DNA of 64,000 nucleotides from Nonomuraea jabiensis (GCF_014204795.1 NZ_JACHMB010000001.1:12986501-13050500), one strand, 5' to 3'. Positions 44,501 to 54,126 are shown, counted from the first letter of the stretch. Program-made: numbers and translations. The notes: generated by a model not told the origin, from the sequence alone.

Positions 44501-45019
44501 ATGCCCAGTGACACGCGGACGCGCATCCAGGAGGTGGCCCGCGAGCTGTTCGTCTCGCAGGGCGTTCAGAACACGAGCCTGCGCCAGATCTCAGACCGGC
44601 TGGGCATCACCAAGCCCGCGCTCTACTACCACTTCGCCTCGCGTGACGACCTCGTACGCAGCATCGTCCAGCCAATGGTGGAGGACATCGAGCGGTTCGT
44701 CGCCACGCGTCAGCCCGGCGACGCCCGGCAGCTGCTCGAGGACTACTTCGAGCTGATCTGGCGGCACCGCGAGGTGACCATGATGATGGTGCGGGAGCTG
44801 TCCGTGCTGGGCTACCTCGACCTGGGCACCCGCATGTTCGACTGGCGGCGGCGGATCATCGCGCTGCTGCTGGGCCCGGAGCTCACGCAGGCGCAGCACA
44901 TCCGGGCGACGGTGGCGCTGGGCGGCATGTCCGACTGCTCGGTGGAGTACGCGAACCTGCCGGTCGAGGAGGTCAAGCCGGCGGCCGTCGAGGCGGCGGC
45001 CGCCGCGCTCGGTCTCTAG
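44501..45019 (+). CDS. TetR-family regulator
   Basis: 172 residues. N-terminal helix-turn-helix RIQEVARELFVSQGVQNTSLRQISDRLGITKPALYYHF typical of the family, variable ligand domain after. It should bind the two operators just upstream and repress both itself and the divergent monooxygenase. Start ATG at 44501. The 3' end overlaps the convergent GyrI-like gene by 4 bp. Confidence 0.93.
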   Translation: MPSDTRTRIQEVARELFVSQGVQNTSLRQISDRLGITKPALYYHFASRDDLVRSIVQPMVEDIERFVATRQPGDARQLLEDYFELIWRHREVTMMMVRELSVLGYLDLGTRMFDWRRRIIALLLGPELTQAQHIRATVALGGMSDCSVEYANLPVEEVKPAAVEAAAAALGL

Positions 45020-45468
45020 ATGGCCAGATAGAGGTCCACGCCGTCCGGGTGGTGGACCTCGAGGTCAGTGGTGAACGCGCGGGACGGCGTACCCCCTGAC
45101 TCGGTGTGCTTCCACACCTGCTGCCACGTGTCGACGAGGGCCTGCGGCATCGGGCCGCGGACCTCCAGCCGCAGCGACGGCCCCGCCGGCACGCGCACGG
45201 CCACCATGCCCTCCGGCAGCCGCGGCACGGTGCGCACGCCGGTGCCGATGATCTGCGTGTACGCGCCGTGATGGTCACTCTCGTAGTCGGTCAGCACCGC
45301 GTACAGGTTCTCGTCGACCCGCCCCGGCACGTGCGCGAAGGCCCCTGGAGCGCCGGCCCGCTGCCACAGCACGGGCAGCTTCGCCCGCGACGGATCCATC
45401 TCCTCCGCATTGGTGGTGCGTATGGCGAAGCCGACCACGATCAATTCACCCCGTTCAGTGACGTCCAC
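45016..45468 (-). CDS. GyrI-like effector-binding protein
   Basis: 150 residues of the GyrI/AraC-effector-binding fold: LIVVGFAIRTTNAEE, LPVLWQRAG, GAYTQIIGTGVRTVP, MVAVRVPAG and the helix VDTWQQVWKH. These proteins bind drugs or small amphipathic molecules. GTG at 45468 follows GGGAGGG. Its place beside the TetR/monooxygenase pair suggests a joint role against a xenobiotic. Confidence 0.82.
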   Translation of the reverse strand: MDVTERGELIVVGFAIRTTNAEEMDPSRAKLPVLWQRAGAPGAFAHVPGRVDENLYAVLTDYESDHHGAYTQIIGTGVRTVPRLPEGMVAVRVPAGPSLRLEVRGPMPQALVDTWQQVWKHTESGGTPSRAFTTDLEVHHPDGVDLYLAI

Positions 45469-45559
45469 AGGGCCCTCCCTCCCCCAAATGTGTCCGGGCC
45501 GATCATAAGCCCCCGCCAAAGGCGGAAACCCCTCAATGCGTGGTCACCACATAAGATGA

Positions 45560-47005
45560 ATGAACGTGAAGTTTCTCAACGACCTCGAGCCTCATTACGA
45601 TCTGACCTATAGCGACGTGTTCATGGTGCCGTCGCGATCCGCGGTCGGTTCGCGGCTCGCAGTCGACCTGTCAACGAACGACGGCACGGGCACCACCATT
45701 CCCGTCGTGGTGGCGAACATGACCGCGGTCGCCGGCCGGCGCATGGCCGAGACCGTGGCACGGCGGGGCGGCATCGCCGTGATCCCGCAGGACATTCCGC
45801 AGGACGTCGTGACCGACGTCGTCGACTGGGTCAAGAAACGCGACCTCGTACACGACACGCCGCTCACCCTCACCCCGCACGACACCGTCGGCGAAGCGCT
45901 GCAGCTGCTGCCCAAGCGGGCGCACGACGCGATCATCGTGGTCGACTGGGACAACCGGCCGGTCGGGGTCGTGACCGACGCCGACTGCCAGGGCGTCGAC
46001 ATGTACACCCAGCTCTCCCAGGTCATGTCGAGCGAGCTGCTGACGCTGCCCGCCGGGCTGGACCCGCGCGCGGCTTTCGAACGGCTGCACGGCGGCCGCC
46101 ACCGGCTGGCCCCCGTCGTCGATCCCGGCGGGCGGCTGGTCGGCATCCTCACCCGCCTCGGCGCCCTGCGCGCCACCCTCTACCAGCCCGCGATCGACGC
46201 GCAGGAACGGCTGCGCATCGCGGCCGCGGTCGGCGTGAACGGCGACGTGGCCGCCAAGGCCAAGGAGCTGCTCGACGCCGGGATCGACTGCCTGGTCGTG
46301 GACACCGCGCACGGCCACCAGGAGAAGATGATCTCGGCCCTGCGCGCCGTCAAGGCCCTCGACCCCGGCGTGCCCGTCGTGGCGGGCAACGTGGTGACGG
46401 CGGAGGGCGTGCGCGACCTGGTGAACGCCGGGGCCGACATCCTCAAGGTCGGGGTCGGTCCCGGCGCGATGTGCACGACGCGGATGATGACCGGGGTGGG
46501 CCGGCCGCAGTTCTCCGCCGTGCTGGAGTGCGCGGCCGAGGCCCGGCGGCTGGGCCGGCACGTGTGGGCGGACGGCGGGGTACGCCATCCGCGCGACGTG
46601 TCGCTGGCCCTGGCCGCGGGGGCGTCCAACGTGATGATCGGCTCATGGTTCGCGGGGACGTACGAGTCGCCCGGAGACACCCACACCGATGCGAACGGGC
46701 GCAAGTACAAGGAGAACTTCGGCATGGCCTCCGCGCGGGCCGTGCGGCTGCGGACGGCCGACGACTCGGCGTTCGAGCGGGCCAGGAAGGCGCTGTTCGA
46801 GGAGGGCATCTCGACCTCCCGCATGTACCTGGACCCGAAGCGGCCGAGCGTGGAGGACCAGATCGACGGCATCGTGGCGGGGCTGCGGTCGGCGTGCACG
46901 TACACGGGGGCGTCGAACCTGGAGGAGTTCCACGCGCAGGCCGTGGTCGGGATCCAGAGCTCGTCCGGCTACGCCGAGGGGATGCCGCTGCACCAGAGCT
47001 GGTGA
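45560..47005 (+). CDS. guaB1: GuaB1-type IMP dehydrogenase-related protein (GMP reductase)
   Basis: 481 residues. TIM barrel of the IMPDH/GMPR family with paired CBS domains at about 100-205, catalytic Cys305 in GVGPGAMCTTRMMTG, and the GRKYKENFGMAS segment. The GuaB1 branch in actinobacteria acts as GMP reductase (GMP to IMP with NADPH) rather than IMPDH, with CBS-mediated nucleotide control. Length and motif set fit this branch. Confidence 0.93.
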   Translation: MNVKFLNDLEPHYDLTYSDVFMVPSRSAVGSRLAVDLSTNDGTGTTIPVVVANMTAVAGRRMAETVARRGGIAVIPQDIPQDVVTDVVDWVKKRDLVHDTPLTLTPHDTVGEALQLLPKRAHDAIIVVDWDNRPVGVVTDADCQGVDMYTQLSQVMSSELLTLPAGLDPRAAFERLHGGRHRLAPVVDPGGRLVGILTRLGALRATLYQPAIDAQERLRIAAAVGVNGDVAAKAKELLDAGIDCLVVDTAHGHQEKMISALRAVKALDPGVPVVAGNVVTAEGVRDLVNAGADILKVGVGPGAMCTTRMMTGVGRPQFSAVLECAAEARRLGRHVWADGGVRHPRDVSLALAAGASNVMIGSWFAGTYESPGDTHTDANGRKYKENFGMASARAVRLRTADDSAFERARKALFEEGISTSRMYLDPKRPSVEDQIDGIVAGLRSACTYTGASNLEEFHAQAVVGIQSSSGYAEGMPLHQSW

Positions 47006-47013
47006 CTCCGTGT

Positions 47014-47769
47014 TCAGGTGCGGCGCCAGCCACCGGCGGCGTGGATGCCGCCGTCCACGTGCAGCGTCGCCCCCGTGACGAACCTGGCCAGGTCGCTGGC
47101 CAGGAACACGGCCGCGCCGGCGGCCTCCTCCGGGCCGCCCAGCCGGCCGAGCGGCGGGACGCGTACCGGCTCGTAGGGCAGGGGGCGGGCCAGCATGCGC
47201 TCGCGCACGCCGGACTCGCCCTCGGTCCGCAGGGCGTCGGGCGCGATCGCGTTCACCCGGATGCCCCTGGGAGCCAGCTCCAGGGCGAGCGTCTTCGTCA
47301 GGCTCTCCAGGCCGGCCTTCATCGCCGCGTACACCGCGAACCCCGGGGCCGCCTGGTGGCCCTCGCTCGAGGTCACGTTGATGATCGACGCGCCTGGCGA
47401 CATCATCGGCAGCAGCCGCCTGATCATGCCGGTGACCTGCGTGAAGTTCTCCTCGATGAGGATCTGCTCGCCGCGGGGCGAGGTGTCGGCGAACGCCGCG
47501 TGGAAGGTGCCGCCCGCGTTGTTGACCAGGATGTCCACGCGACCCCACCGCTCGCGGATGGCCTGGGCGAAGATCTCCACTGCCACGTGGTCGCGTACGT
47601 CGAGCTTCATCGCCAGCTCGGCCCGCGGCTTGTCGCGGTCGCACACCGCGACATGAGCGCCGAACGCGGCGAACGTCTCCGCGATCGCCAGCCCGATGCC
47701 CCTGGCCGCCCCGGTGACCACGGCCACGCGCCCCGTGAGCAGGATCCCATCCGGAGAAAGGGCGGTCAT
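47014..47769 (-). CDS. Short-chain dehydrogenase/reductase
   Basis: 251 residues. Classical SDR: VAVVTGAARGIGLA, DILVNNAGG, catalytic Ser in INVTSSEG, YAAMK (Tyr/Lys pair), and GGIHAAGGW end. NAD(P)-dependent oxidoreductase of unknown substrate. ATG at 47769. Convergent with guaB1 with only 8 bp between stops. Confidence 0.92.
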   Translation of the reverse strand: MTALSPDGILLTGRVAVVTGAARGIGLAIAETFAAFGAHVAVCDRDKPRAELAMKLDVRDHVAVEIFAQAIRERWGRVDILVNNAGGTFHAAFADTSPRGEQILIEENFTQVTGMIRRLLPMMSPGASIINVTSSEGHQAAPGFAVYAAMKAGLESLTKTLALELAPRGIRVNAIAPDALRTEGESGVRERMLARPLPYEPVRVPPLGRLGGPEEAAGAAVFLASDLARFVTGATLHVDGGIHAAGGWRRT

Positions 47770-47841
47770 GAACGATGACGATATCCCGACCGCATAGAGT
47801 CGTCGGGTCTCATCATCAGCAATCATCAACAGGAGCACTTC

Positions 47842-48216
47842 GTGGCACTCGAAAAGCCCGAGATCGACTTTCCCGAGGGCAACCCGCCCGCCGACCTGGA
47901 GATCGTCGACCTGACCGTGGGCGACGGCCCGGAGGCCAAGCCCGGCCACAACGTACGCGTCCACTACGTGGGCGTGGCCTTCTCGACCGGTGAGGAGTTC
48001 GACGCGTCGTGGAACCGCGGCGACGCGTTCGAGTTCCCGCTCGGCGCGGGCCGCGTCATCGCGGGCTGGGACCAGGGGGTCGCGGGCATGAAGGTCGGCG
48101 GGCGGCGCAAGCTCGTCATCCCGCCGCACCTCGGTTACGGCAGCCGGGGGGCCGGGGCGCGCATCAAGCCGAACGAGACGCTCATCTTCGTCGTCGACCT
48201 GCTCGGCGTCAGCTAA
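47842..48216 (+). CDS. FKBP-type peptidyl-prolyl isomerase
   Basis: 124 residues with the single FKBP domain: VRVHYVGVAFSTGEEFDASW, FPLGAGRVIAGWDQGVAGMKVGGRRKL, PPHLGYG and FVVDLLGV. No signal peptide, so cytosolic; accelerates prolyl isomerisation. GTG start after AGGAGC. A 10-bp GC hairpin follows the stop. Confidence 0.96.
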   Translation: MALEKPEIDFPEGNPPADLEIVDLTVGDGPEAKPGHNVRVHYVGVAFSTGEEFDASWNRGDAFEFPLGAGRVIAGWDQGVAGMKVGGRRKLVIPPHLGYGSRGAGARIKPNETLIFVVDLLGVS

Positions 48217-48226
48217 CACCCTCACC

Positions 48227-48259
48227 GGGGCGGGCCACCCAACCAACCCGGCCCGCCCC
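48227..48259 (+). terminator. GC-rich hairpin after the FKBP gene
   Basis: GGGGCGGGCC pairs perfectly with GGCCCGCCCC, 13-base loop. No T-run, as is common for actinobacterial terminators. The following 48260-48627 stretch is C-rich and holds no gene I can support. Confidence 0.65.
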
Positions 48260-48627
48260 ACCCCTCCCCAGCCCCCACCGTTCCAGCCCTGCCCCTCCTC
48301 CCCACACTCTCCCCCGCATCCCCTACACGCCCCGCCCCGATACGCCAGCCCACCCCGCTACGGCGATTGCCCACCTCACCGTGACAGCCTCACCGTGACG
48401 ACCCCTGGCGCATATCAACGTGGCGCCGAGTCACCCTCCCCCCTCCCCGAAACGAAAAGACCCGCCCCATACCCGCGCGAAAACCCCTCAACGAGGGCCC
48501 AATACGCGACGCCCGCGCGAGGATCCCAAAAGGGGACCAACCATACGAGGGGCCGTTCCGGGAACGAGGCAGACACTTGGCCGATATCGGGTGGGGAAAT
48601 GTCGGTTCCGTGAGGCAACATAGGCGT

Positions 48628-50151
48628 GTGCTTCTGATCGACGTGGTCCGGGTCTCCGAGGCGATAGCGCGCACATCCGCTCGGCTCGGCAAGGTGGGCC
48701 ATCTGGCGGAGCTGCTGGGCCGGGTCGGCCCGGAGGAGGCGGAGATCGCGATCTCGTACCTCTCGGGCGAGCTGCCCCAGCGGCAGGTGGGCGTGGGCTG
48801 GCGCACGTTGGAGGACATCCCCCAGCCCAAGCTGGCCGCCACCGCCACCCTGACCGCGGTCGACGAGCTGCTGAGCAGGATCAAGGCGGTTTCCGGGCCG
48901 GGCTCGCAGGCCGCCCGCAAGGCGCTGGTGGCCGAGCTGTTCGCGGGCCTGACGAGCCAGGAGCAGCAGTTCATGCGCCGGCTGCTGTTCGGCGAGCTGC
49001 GGCAGGGCGCGCTCGACGGCGTCATGATCGAGGCGGTGGCCAAGGCGTCCGGCGCCCCGTCAGCCGACGTGCGGCGCGCGCTCACGCTGCGCGGCTGGCT
49101 CCCCGCCGTCGGAGCGGCCGCGCTGAGCGGCGGGATCGAGGCGCTGCGCGCGTTCCGGCTGCAGGTGGGGCAGGCGGTCTCGCCCATGCTGGCGGGCAGC
49201 GCGCCCAACGTGGCCGCCGCGCTGGAGAAGGCCGGCGCCCCCGCGGCGCTGGAGTGGAAGCTCGACGGCATGCGGGTGCAGGCCCACCGTTCGGGCTCCG
49301 AGGTCAAGGTTTTCACGCGTACGCTCGACGACGTCACGCCGCAGGTTCCCGAGCTGGTCGAGGCCGTGCTCGACATGCCGTACGACGATCTCGTGCTGGA
49401 CGGCGAGGTGATCGCGCTGCGTCCCGACGGGCGGCCGCACCCGTTCCAGGTGACGGCGAGCCGCGCGACCAGCAAGACCAACGTCGCCCAGCTGCGCGAG
49501 CAGACGCCGCTGAGCGTGTTCTTCTTCGACGCCCTGCGGGTGGACGGGGTCGACCTGCTCGATCTGCCCTATTCGCAGCGCCAGGAGGCCCTGGCCCGCG
49601 CGGTCCCGCAGGGGCTGCTGACGCCGCGGATGGTGACGGGGGACGTGGCCGAGGCGGAGAAGTTCTTCACCGATGTGGTCAAGGCAGGCCACGAGGGCTT
49701 GGTGGTCAAGTCCCTGGCCTCTCCCTACGCGGCCGGCCGCCGGGGCGCCGGATGGATCAAGGTCAAGCCGCGCCACACGCTCGACCTGGTGGTCCTGGCC
49801 GCCGAATGGGGTCATGGGCGGCGCGAGGGCAAGCTCTCCAACCTCCACCTCGGGGCGCGTGACCCTTCGGGCGGGTTCGTGATGCTCGGCAAGACGTTCA
49901 AGGGCCTGACGGACGAACTGCTGGCCTGGCAGACCGAGCGCTTCCTCCAGCTGGCCGAGGGGCCCACCGACAGCTGGATGGTCACGCTGCGGCCGGAGCT
50001 GGTGGTGGAGATCGCGTTCGACGGGGTCCAGCGCTCCCCTCGCTATCCCGGCGGCATGGCCCTCCGTTTCGCCCGGGTCCTGCGCTACCGCCCGGACAAG
50101 CGCGTCGAAGACGCCGACACGGTCGACACCGTGCGCTCCTTGATGTTGTAG
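48628..50151 (+). CDS. ligB: ATP-dependent DNA ligase (LigB type)
   Basis: 507 residues. N-terminal DNA-binding domain, then adenylation domain with nucleophile Lys211 in EWKLDGMRVQ, motif III LVLDGEVIAL, motif IV EGLVVKS, motif V AGWIKVKP, and the OB-fold to the end. Seals nicks as an accessory to NAD-dependent LigA, probably in repair. Start taken at GTG 48628 because homology begins here (LLIDVVRVSEAIARTS); an upstream frame extension lacks family character. Confidence 0.92.
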   Translation: MLLIDVVRVSEAIARTSARLGKVGHLAELLGRVGPEEAEIAISYLSGELPQRQVGVGWRTLEDIPQPKLAATATLTAVDELLSRIKAVSGPGSQAARKALVAELFAGLTSQEQQFMRRLLFGELRQGALDGVMIEAVAKASGAPSADVRRALTLRGWLPAVGAAALSGGIEALRAFRLQVGQAVSPMLAGSAPNVAAALEKAGAPAALEWKLDGMRVQAHRSGSEVKVFTRTLDDVTPQVPELVEAVLDMPYDDLVLDGEVIALRPDGRPHPFQVTASRATSKTNVAQLREQTPLSVFFFDALRVDGVDLLDLPYSQRQEALARAVPQGLLTPRMVTGDVAEAEKFFTDVVKAGHEGLVVKSLASPYAAGRRGAGWIKVKPRHTLDLVVLAAEWGHGRREGKLSNLHLGARDPSGGFVMLGKTFKGLTDELLAWQTERFLQLAEGPTDSWMVTLRPELVVEIAFDGVQRSPRYPGGMALRFARVLRYRPDKRVEDADTVDTVRSLML

Positions 50152-50526
50152 CCCGGCCTGCCTGAACTCAGGAAGCGACAACCCGCCAAAAGAACAAATC
50201 CACGCAGAACCAACGGCTTGATCACCCGGACATCGACCCACCGATCCCCCAAGCTGCACCATTTCCCGATCAAGACCGCTTTCTCGCGTTTCCCAGAACC
50301 CCAAAGATCCACGGCGTACGCTGGGCGTTCTTAGCAATCTTGCGACTTAAGTGAGATATGTCACTGGTTGTCGCATTAAGTTGCCTTTACTCGGGCTTTG
50401 TCGCATATGTTCGTCCTCACTGCGCGGGATCCCCCTCCCCGCCTACGGATCGGCCGCCGTGCGCCCTCCACCCCCTCCGGCCCGGCCTTTCCCTGCCCTA
50501 TCCCCTAGCTAGGACTGTGGTTTACC
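50152..50526. other. Intergenic leader region upstream of the RlpA-like gene
   Basis: No gene seen. It contains promoter-like sequence (TTGCCT near 50378 and CATATG near 50403) and two copies of a TTGTCGCAT-like motif near 50367 and 50397. I looked for a c-di-AMP (ydaO) riboswitch, usual before such cell-wall genes in actinobacteria, and did not find its conserved parts. Confidence 0.4.
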
Positions 50527-51258
50527 TTGGGCCAGCATTCCCTCAAGCCGACCCCTCAGTACCGCAAGCTCATCGCAGGCAAGCGCCGCTGGATCACCCT
50601 CGCGGCCGGCGCCGCCGTCGTGGCCGCCGCCTCCACCGCCGCCTGGGCCGCCATGGACACCACCGGCTCGCCCAACCACCCCTCGGCCGCGCCGACCCCC
50701 CTCCAGGCCAAGCCCCTGAACGAAGCCGCGCGCCAGGCAACCCCCCAATCACCCTCCCCACTCCCCAAGCCCGCGGCAGCCCGCCCGAAGCCCGCAAAGT
50801 CCCCGGCGACCGCCCAGCCGAACACCACCGCCTCCCCAACGACGGCCTCCTCGAGCCCGGCCGCCAAGCCCACGGCGACCAAGCGCTCAACCCCCGGCAC
50901 CACCGAAACCGCGTCCCCCGCGCCTGTAAAGGCCACCAAATCCCCGGCCCACAAGCCGAAGACCCGCGTACTCTCATCCGGCACCTGCGGCGCCTCCTAC
51001 TACGGCGACCCCCAGATGACAGCCAGCGGCGAACGCTTCGACCCCTCGGCCCTGACCGCCGCCCACAAAACCCTCCCCCTGGGCAGCAAGGTCCGCGTCA
51101 CCAATCCCGGCACCGGCGAATCGGTCACGGTCCGCATCAACGACCGCGGCCCGTACGTGGGCGGCCGCTGCCTCGACCTCTCCGAAGCCGCCTTCTCCGC
51201 CATCGGCAACACCGGCGCCGGCGTCATGCGCGTCAAGTACGAGGTCCTGTCCCGCTAG
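50527..51258 (+). CDS. RlpA-like double-psi beta-barrel protein
   Basis: 243 residues. N-terminal basic stretch and one hydrophobic segment (WITLAAGAAVVAAASTAAWA), either signal anchor or signal peptide, then a 90-residue Pro/Ala/Thr linker, then the RlpA domain: CGASYYGDPQMTASGERFDPSALTAAHKTLPLG, VTVRINDRGPYV, CLDLSEAAFSAIG. Catalytic-type Asp and His of the barrel are present. Extracytoplasmic, probably acting on peptidoglycan. The start is TTG at 50527 and is uncertain. Confidence 0.88.
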   Translation: MGQHSLKPTPQYRKLIAGKRRWITLAAGAAVVAAASTAAWAAMDTTGSPNHPSAAPTPLQAKPLNEAARQATPQSPSPLPKPAAARPKPAKSPATAQPNTTASPTTASSSPAAKPTATKRSTPGTTETASPAPVKATKSPAHKPKTRVLSSGTCGASYYGDPQMTASGERFDPSALTAAHKTLPLGSKVRVTNPGTGESVTVRINDRGPYVGGRCLDLSEAAFSAIGNTGAGVMRVKYEVLSR

Positions 51259-51318
51259 GGCGCGTATCGAAAGTGTTCAGGGCGGGCGGTTGTCAGGCTG
51301 CTCCGTTACGGTGCAGCC

Positions 51319-52017
51319 ATGGCGAATTTCGTACTGGTTGCAGGCGCCCGGCTCGGGGCGTGGGCGTGGGACGAGGTGGCGCCGTATCTGCGCGCAGCCG
51401 GCCAGGGCGCCCACCCGTTGACGCTGTCCGGTCTTGCCGACAAACGGGGTGTGCCGGCTGGGCAGCAGACCCATGTCCAGGACATAGTTGACGAGGTCGA
51501 AGGCCAGGATCTGCGCGACGTTGTCCTGGTGGGCCACAGCTACTCGGGCATCCCGGTCGGTCAGGCCGCGGAGCGGATCGGTGACCGGCTGGCCCACGTG
51601 GTCTTCGTCGATTCCAGCGTTCCAGCCGATGGCGAGGCGTTCGTCTCCGCCTGGCCGGATGGTGGGGCGATGGTGAAGGCATCGATCGCCGAGAACGGAG
51701 GATTTTGGCCGCTCGTGCCCGCAGCGCACTACGACGGCCACGGCCTCACCGATGAGCAGATCGCACGAATCTTGAGTGGCTCGACGCCGCACCCGGGCGC
51801 CACACTGACCGAACCCGCCGTGCTGGCACGGCCACTTGACGAACTCCCGGCGACGTACATCCAATGCCTGCTCGCCGGAGCCGAGCCCAGCGACGACGTG
51901 GCCAAGCTGCTGACCAGCAAGCACTGGCGGCTGGTCGAGATGGACACCGGCCACTGGCCGATGTTCTCCCAGCCGCGCGAACTGGCGCAGATCTTCCTCG
52001 AAGCAGCCGGAGAGTGA
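51319..52017 (+). CDS. Alpha/beta hydrolase
   Basis: 232 residues. Compact hydrolase with nucleophile elbow LVGHSYSG, acid region around EMDTGHWPMF with the catalytic His, like the methyl-esterase/hydroxynitrile-lyase-like group (starts NFVLVAGARLGAWAWDEV). Substrate unknown. ATG at 51319. Confidence 0.88.
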   Translation: MANFVLVAGARLGAWAWDEVAPYLRAAGQGAHPLTLSGLADKRGVPAGQQTHVQDIVDEVEGQDLRDVVLVGHSYSGIPVGQAAERIGDRLAHVVFVDSSVPADGEAFVSAWPDGGAMVKASIAENGGFWPLVPAAHYDGHGLTDEQIARILSGSTPHPGATLTEPAVLARPLDELPATYIQCLLAGAEPSDDVAKLLTSKHWRLVEMDTGHWPMFSQPRELAQIFLEAAGE

Positions 52018-52069
52018 CCGCGGGCCCATGCTCGCAGGGCTCCTTCCGGGCGTGCACCGCGTGCGCTGG

Positions 52070-52366
52070 TCACAGCCACTCATTGATGGCTGCGACGAGA
52101 ACAGTGGCCTCGTAACGGACGGCAAGTTTCTCGTAGCGGGTGGCCACCGCTCAGTGTCTCTTGAGCCGGTTGATCCCGCATTCGACTGCGTGGCGCTCGC
52201 GGTAGTCGGTCTTGTCGAACTTCGGCGGCCGACCACCGCGGGAGCCGAGCTTCTTGCGGTTGCGGGCCCGGTCGGCCTTGTCCGGGATCGTGCAGCGAAC
52301 CCCGCGTCGGCGCAGGTAGGCGCGATTCTTGCGGGCGGCGTACGCCTTGTCCCCGCCGCCGCGCCG
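52070..52366 (-). pseudogene. IS5-family transposase C-terminal fragment with internal stop
   Basis: The frame reads GDKAYAARKNRAYLRRRGVR, IPDKADRARNRKK, GSRGGRPPKFD, VECGINRLKRH, then TGA, then AVATRYEKLAVRY to INEWL and its own stop at 52070. This is the end of an IS5-type DDE transposase (family pattern ERAINRLKQFRAVATRYDK). The CGA-to-TGA stop and the loss of everything upstream of 52366 make it dead. Confidence 0.85.
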
Positions 52367-52369
52367 CGC

Positions 52370-52440
52370 ACCCCCGCGAGCAGTCCGGTCACCGCAGCCC
52401 CGTCACCGCAGCCCCGTCATCGCAACTCCCTCAACCTGGC
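52370..52440. repeat. 14-bp tandem repeat
   Basis: GTCACCGCAGCCCC occurs twice in tandem (from about 52387) followed by the variant GTCATCGCAACTCC and further decayed copies to about 52600. No gene is visible from 52367 to 53049. Confidence 0.6.
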
Positions 52441-52689
52441 CACGTCACGCCGGCCCCGCCGCGCAGTCCCATCACCGCAGCCCTGTAGCTCCAGCTCCCT
52501 CACCCCAGCCCCGCCACCGCCGCCACGCCACGCACCCCCGCCCAGCACCCCCATTCACCGCAGTCCCCCTATCGCAGTTCCGTGACCGCGGCCCACTTCA
52601 CCGCCTCTGAACCACGCGGCCATTCAGCGTGACCCCCACCCACACCAGCCCCCAACCTCGGAACCCACCCCAAAGCCAGCCGACGCGGC

Positions 52690-52940
52690 CGGGTTACTGA
52701 ACCAGCACATGCCCGCCATCAAGCCCCAACGCTGAGACTCCCCTCAAGGCCGGCTGGCGCGCGGTCGTCACACCAAACCAGCGCCCGCCCGCATCAAGCT
52801 TCCACCCGAACACCCACCCCCGAACCAACCGGCGCAGCCGTTCTGCCGAACCGGCACATGCCCGCATCAACCCCCGCCCCAGCCACTCGCCCCAAAGCCA
52901 GCAGGCGCGCGGTCGTTGCGCCAAACCAGCGAGCTCCTTC
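52690..52940. repeat. Duplicated ~155-bp segment
   Basis: Two related blocks start near 52690 and 52848 (AACCAGCACATGCCCGC / AACCGGCACATGCCCGC) and each ends with GCGCGCGGTCGT then CCAAACCAGCG (near 52756 and 52911). Confidence 0.6.
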
Positions 52941-53049
52941 CGCTCAACCCCATCCCAGCCCGCACTCCGACGAGGCTTGGCTGGAAGGGGTCCTTTGCTG
53001 GGTTGGACCAGGTCGGGCTCGTATGGATCTCAGGTGCTGGCGAGTCGAG

Positions 53050-53643
53050 TCACTTCACCAGGCGCAGCGTCATCGGGTAGCGGAAGTTGCCTTCCGTCAG
53101 GGACGTAATGCCGCCGACGATGGAGAGGACGACGGCGGCGACCCAGATGAACGGGATCAACACGACACCGATGACCGTGAACGGCAGGAGAACCGTGGCA
53201 CCCACCACCGTGAGCTGGAAGTTGAGTGCCTCGAGCGCCTGCCTGCGGATGTAGGGCGAGGTCTTGGCGCCGGTGAGCAGCAGGATCAGAGGGCCGGCGA
53301 TCGGGATGCCGACGACCAACAGCAGGTGGCCGACCGCGGCGGCGAGACGTTCGTTGCTCTCCGGCGCCCGCTCGGGGCGAACCGGAGGCGGGAGCGGGAC
53401 GAGCCGGGGTACGGCTTGAGTGCCGTACAGCTCGCTCATGATGGGCATCAGGTCACCGTGCGTGCGCGCTGTCATCGCGCGCTCCAGCCGGTCGTCGAAC
53501 TCGAGCTTGTCGAAGCGGCCCTCCGCGTAGGCGGCCTTGACGTGCTCGACCACGTGCTCTCGGTCCTGGTGGGTGACGCGCAGATGAGCTGGCGGCACCT
53601 GTCCCGGCCCAGGGGTTTGCGGTACCCCAGCCATAATCGTCAT
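53050..53643 (-). CDS. DUF1707/DUF4870 membrane protein
   Basis: 197 residues. N-terminal DUF1707 (LRVTHQDREHVVEHVKAAYAEGRFDKLEFDDRLERAMTART pattern) followed by a DUF4870-like membrane region with two to three helices (AAAVGHLLLVVGIPIAGPLILLL; ATVLLPFTVIGVVLIPFIWVA). Both domains are common in actinobacteria; the function is unknown. ATG at 53643 follows GAGGAGAGG. Confidence 0.88.
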   Translation of the reverse strand: MTIMAGVPQTPGPGQVPPAHLRVTHQDREHVVEHVKAAYAEGRFDKLEFDDRLERAMTARTHGDLMPIMSELYGTQAVPRLVPLPPPVRPERAPESNERLAAAVGHLLLVVGIPIAGPLILLLTGAKTSPYIRRQALEALNFQLTVVGATVLLPFTVIGVVLIPFIWVAAVVLSIVGGITSLTEGNFRYPMTLRLVK

Positions 53644-53778
53644 GCCTCTCCTCTGAGAATCGGGCAGTCACCTCTCATACTGCGTCCCTCGGACCCTCGG
53701 TGCTATCGGGAGAATCCCGGATGTGACCCCTAGATCATCCCCGACGCGCGGAAGCTCCAGACGGTATAAAAAGGATGC

Positions 53779-54126
53779 ATGAGATGGCGAGACCGCTACG
53801 GCATTCGTCGATGGCGCGGCCCCAAGATCGCGAAGTTCGACCGTGAGGCGACTGACGCTGACATCGAAGCGCTTATCGCTTTTGCCCGCTCGCGGCGCGG
53901 CGTCGAGTTTTACGTCGAGCCAGAGACTTTCGCCACCGACACGACCGCCGTGGCGGTCGCCGACGACGGCGAATGGACCAGGCGCAGGGTCGGCTCGCCT
54001 GCTGTCATCCACAAGGTTGCCCGTGATCTTGCCCTCCCGGTTTATGACGTTCAACTCACCGGCTATCCGCCACGCATGCGCGCTTACAACGAGCGCCGCC
54101 GCCGCGAAGAAGACACCGGCAGCTAA
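53779..54126 (+). CDS. Conserved actinobacterial protein of unknown function
   Basis: 115 residues. Central text IEALIAFARSRRGVEFYVEPETFATDTTAVAVADDGEW is of a conserved small actinobacterial family with no assigned role. The opposite strand is also open over most of this span, but only this frame has family-like sequence. Start ATG at 53779. Confidence 0.7.
   Translation: MRWRDRYGIRRWRGPKIAKFDREATDADIEALIAFARSRRGVEFYVEPETFATDTTAVAVADDGEWTRRRVGSPAVIHKVARDLALPVYDVQLTGYPPRMRAYNERRRREEDTGS

Noticed and set aside
50340..50526. c-di-AMP riboswitch before the RlpA-like gene
   Set aside because: Expected from gene function, but the conserved core elements could not be found.
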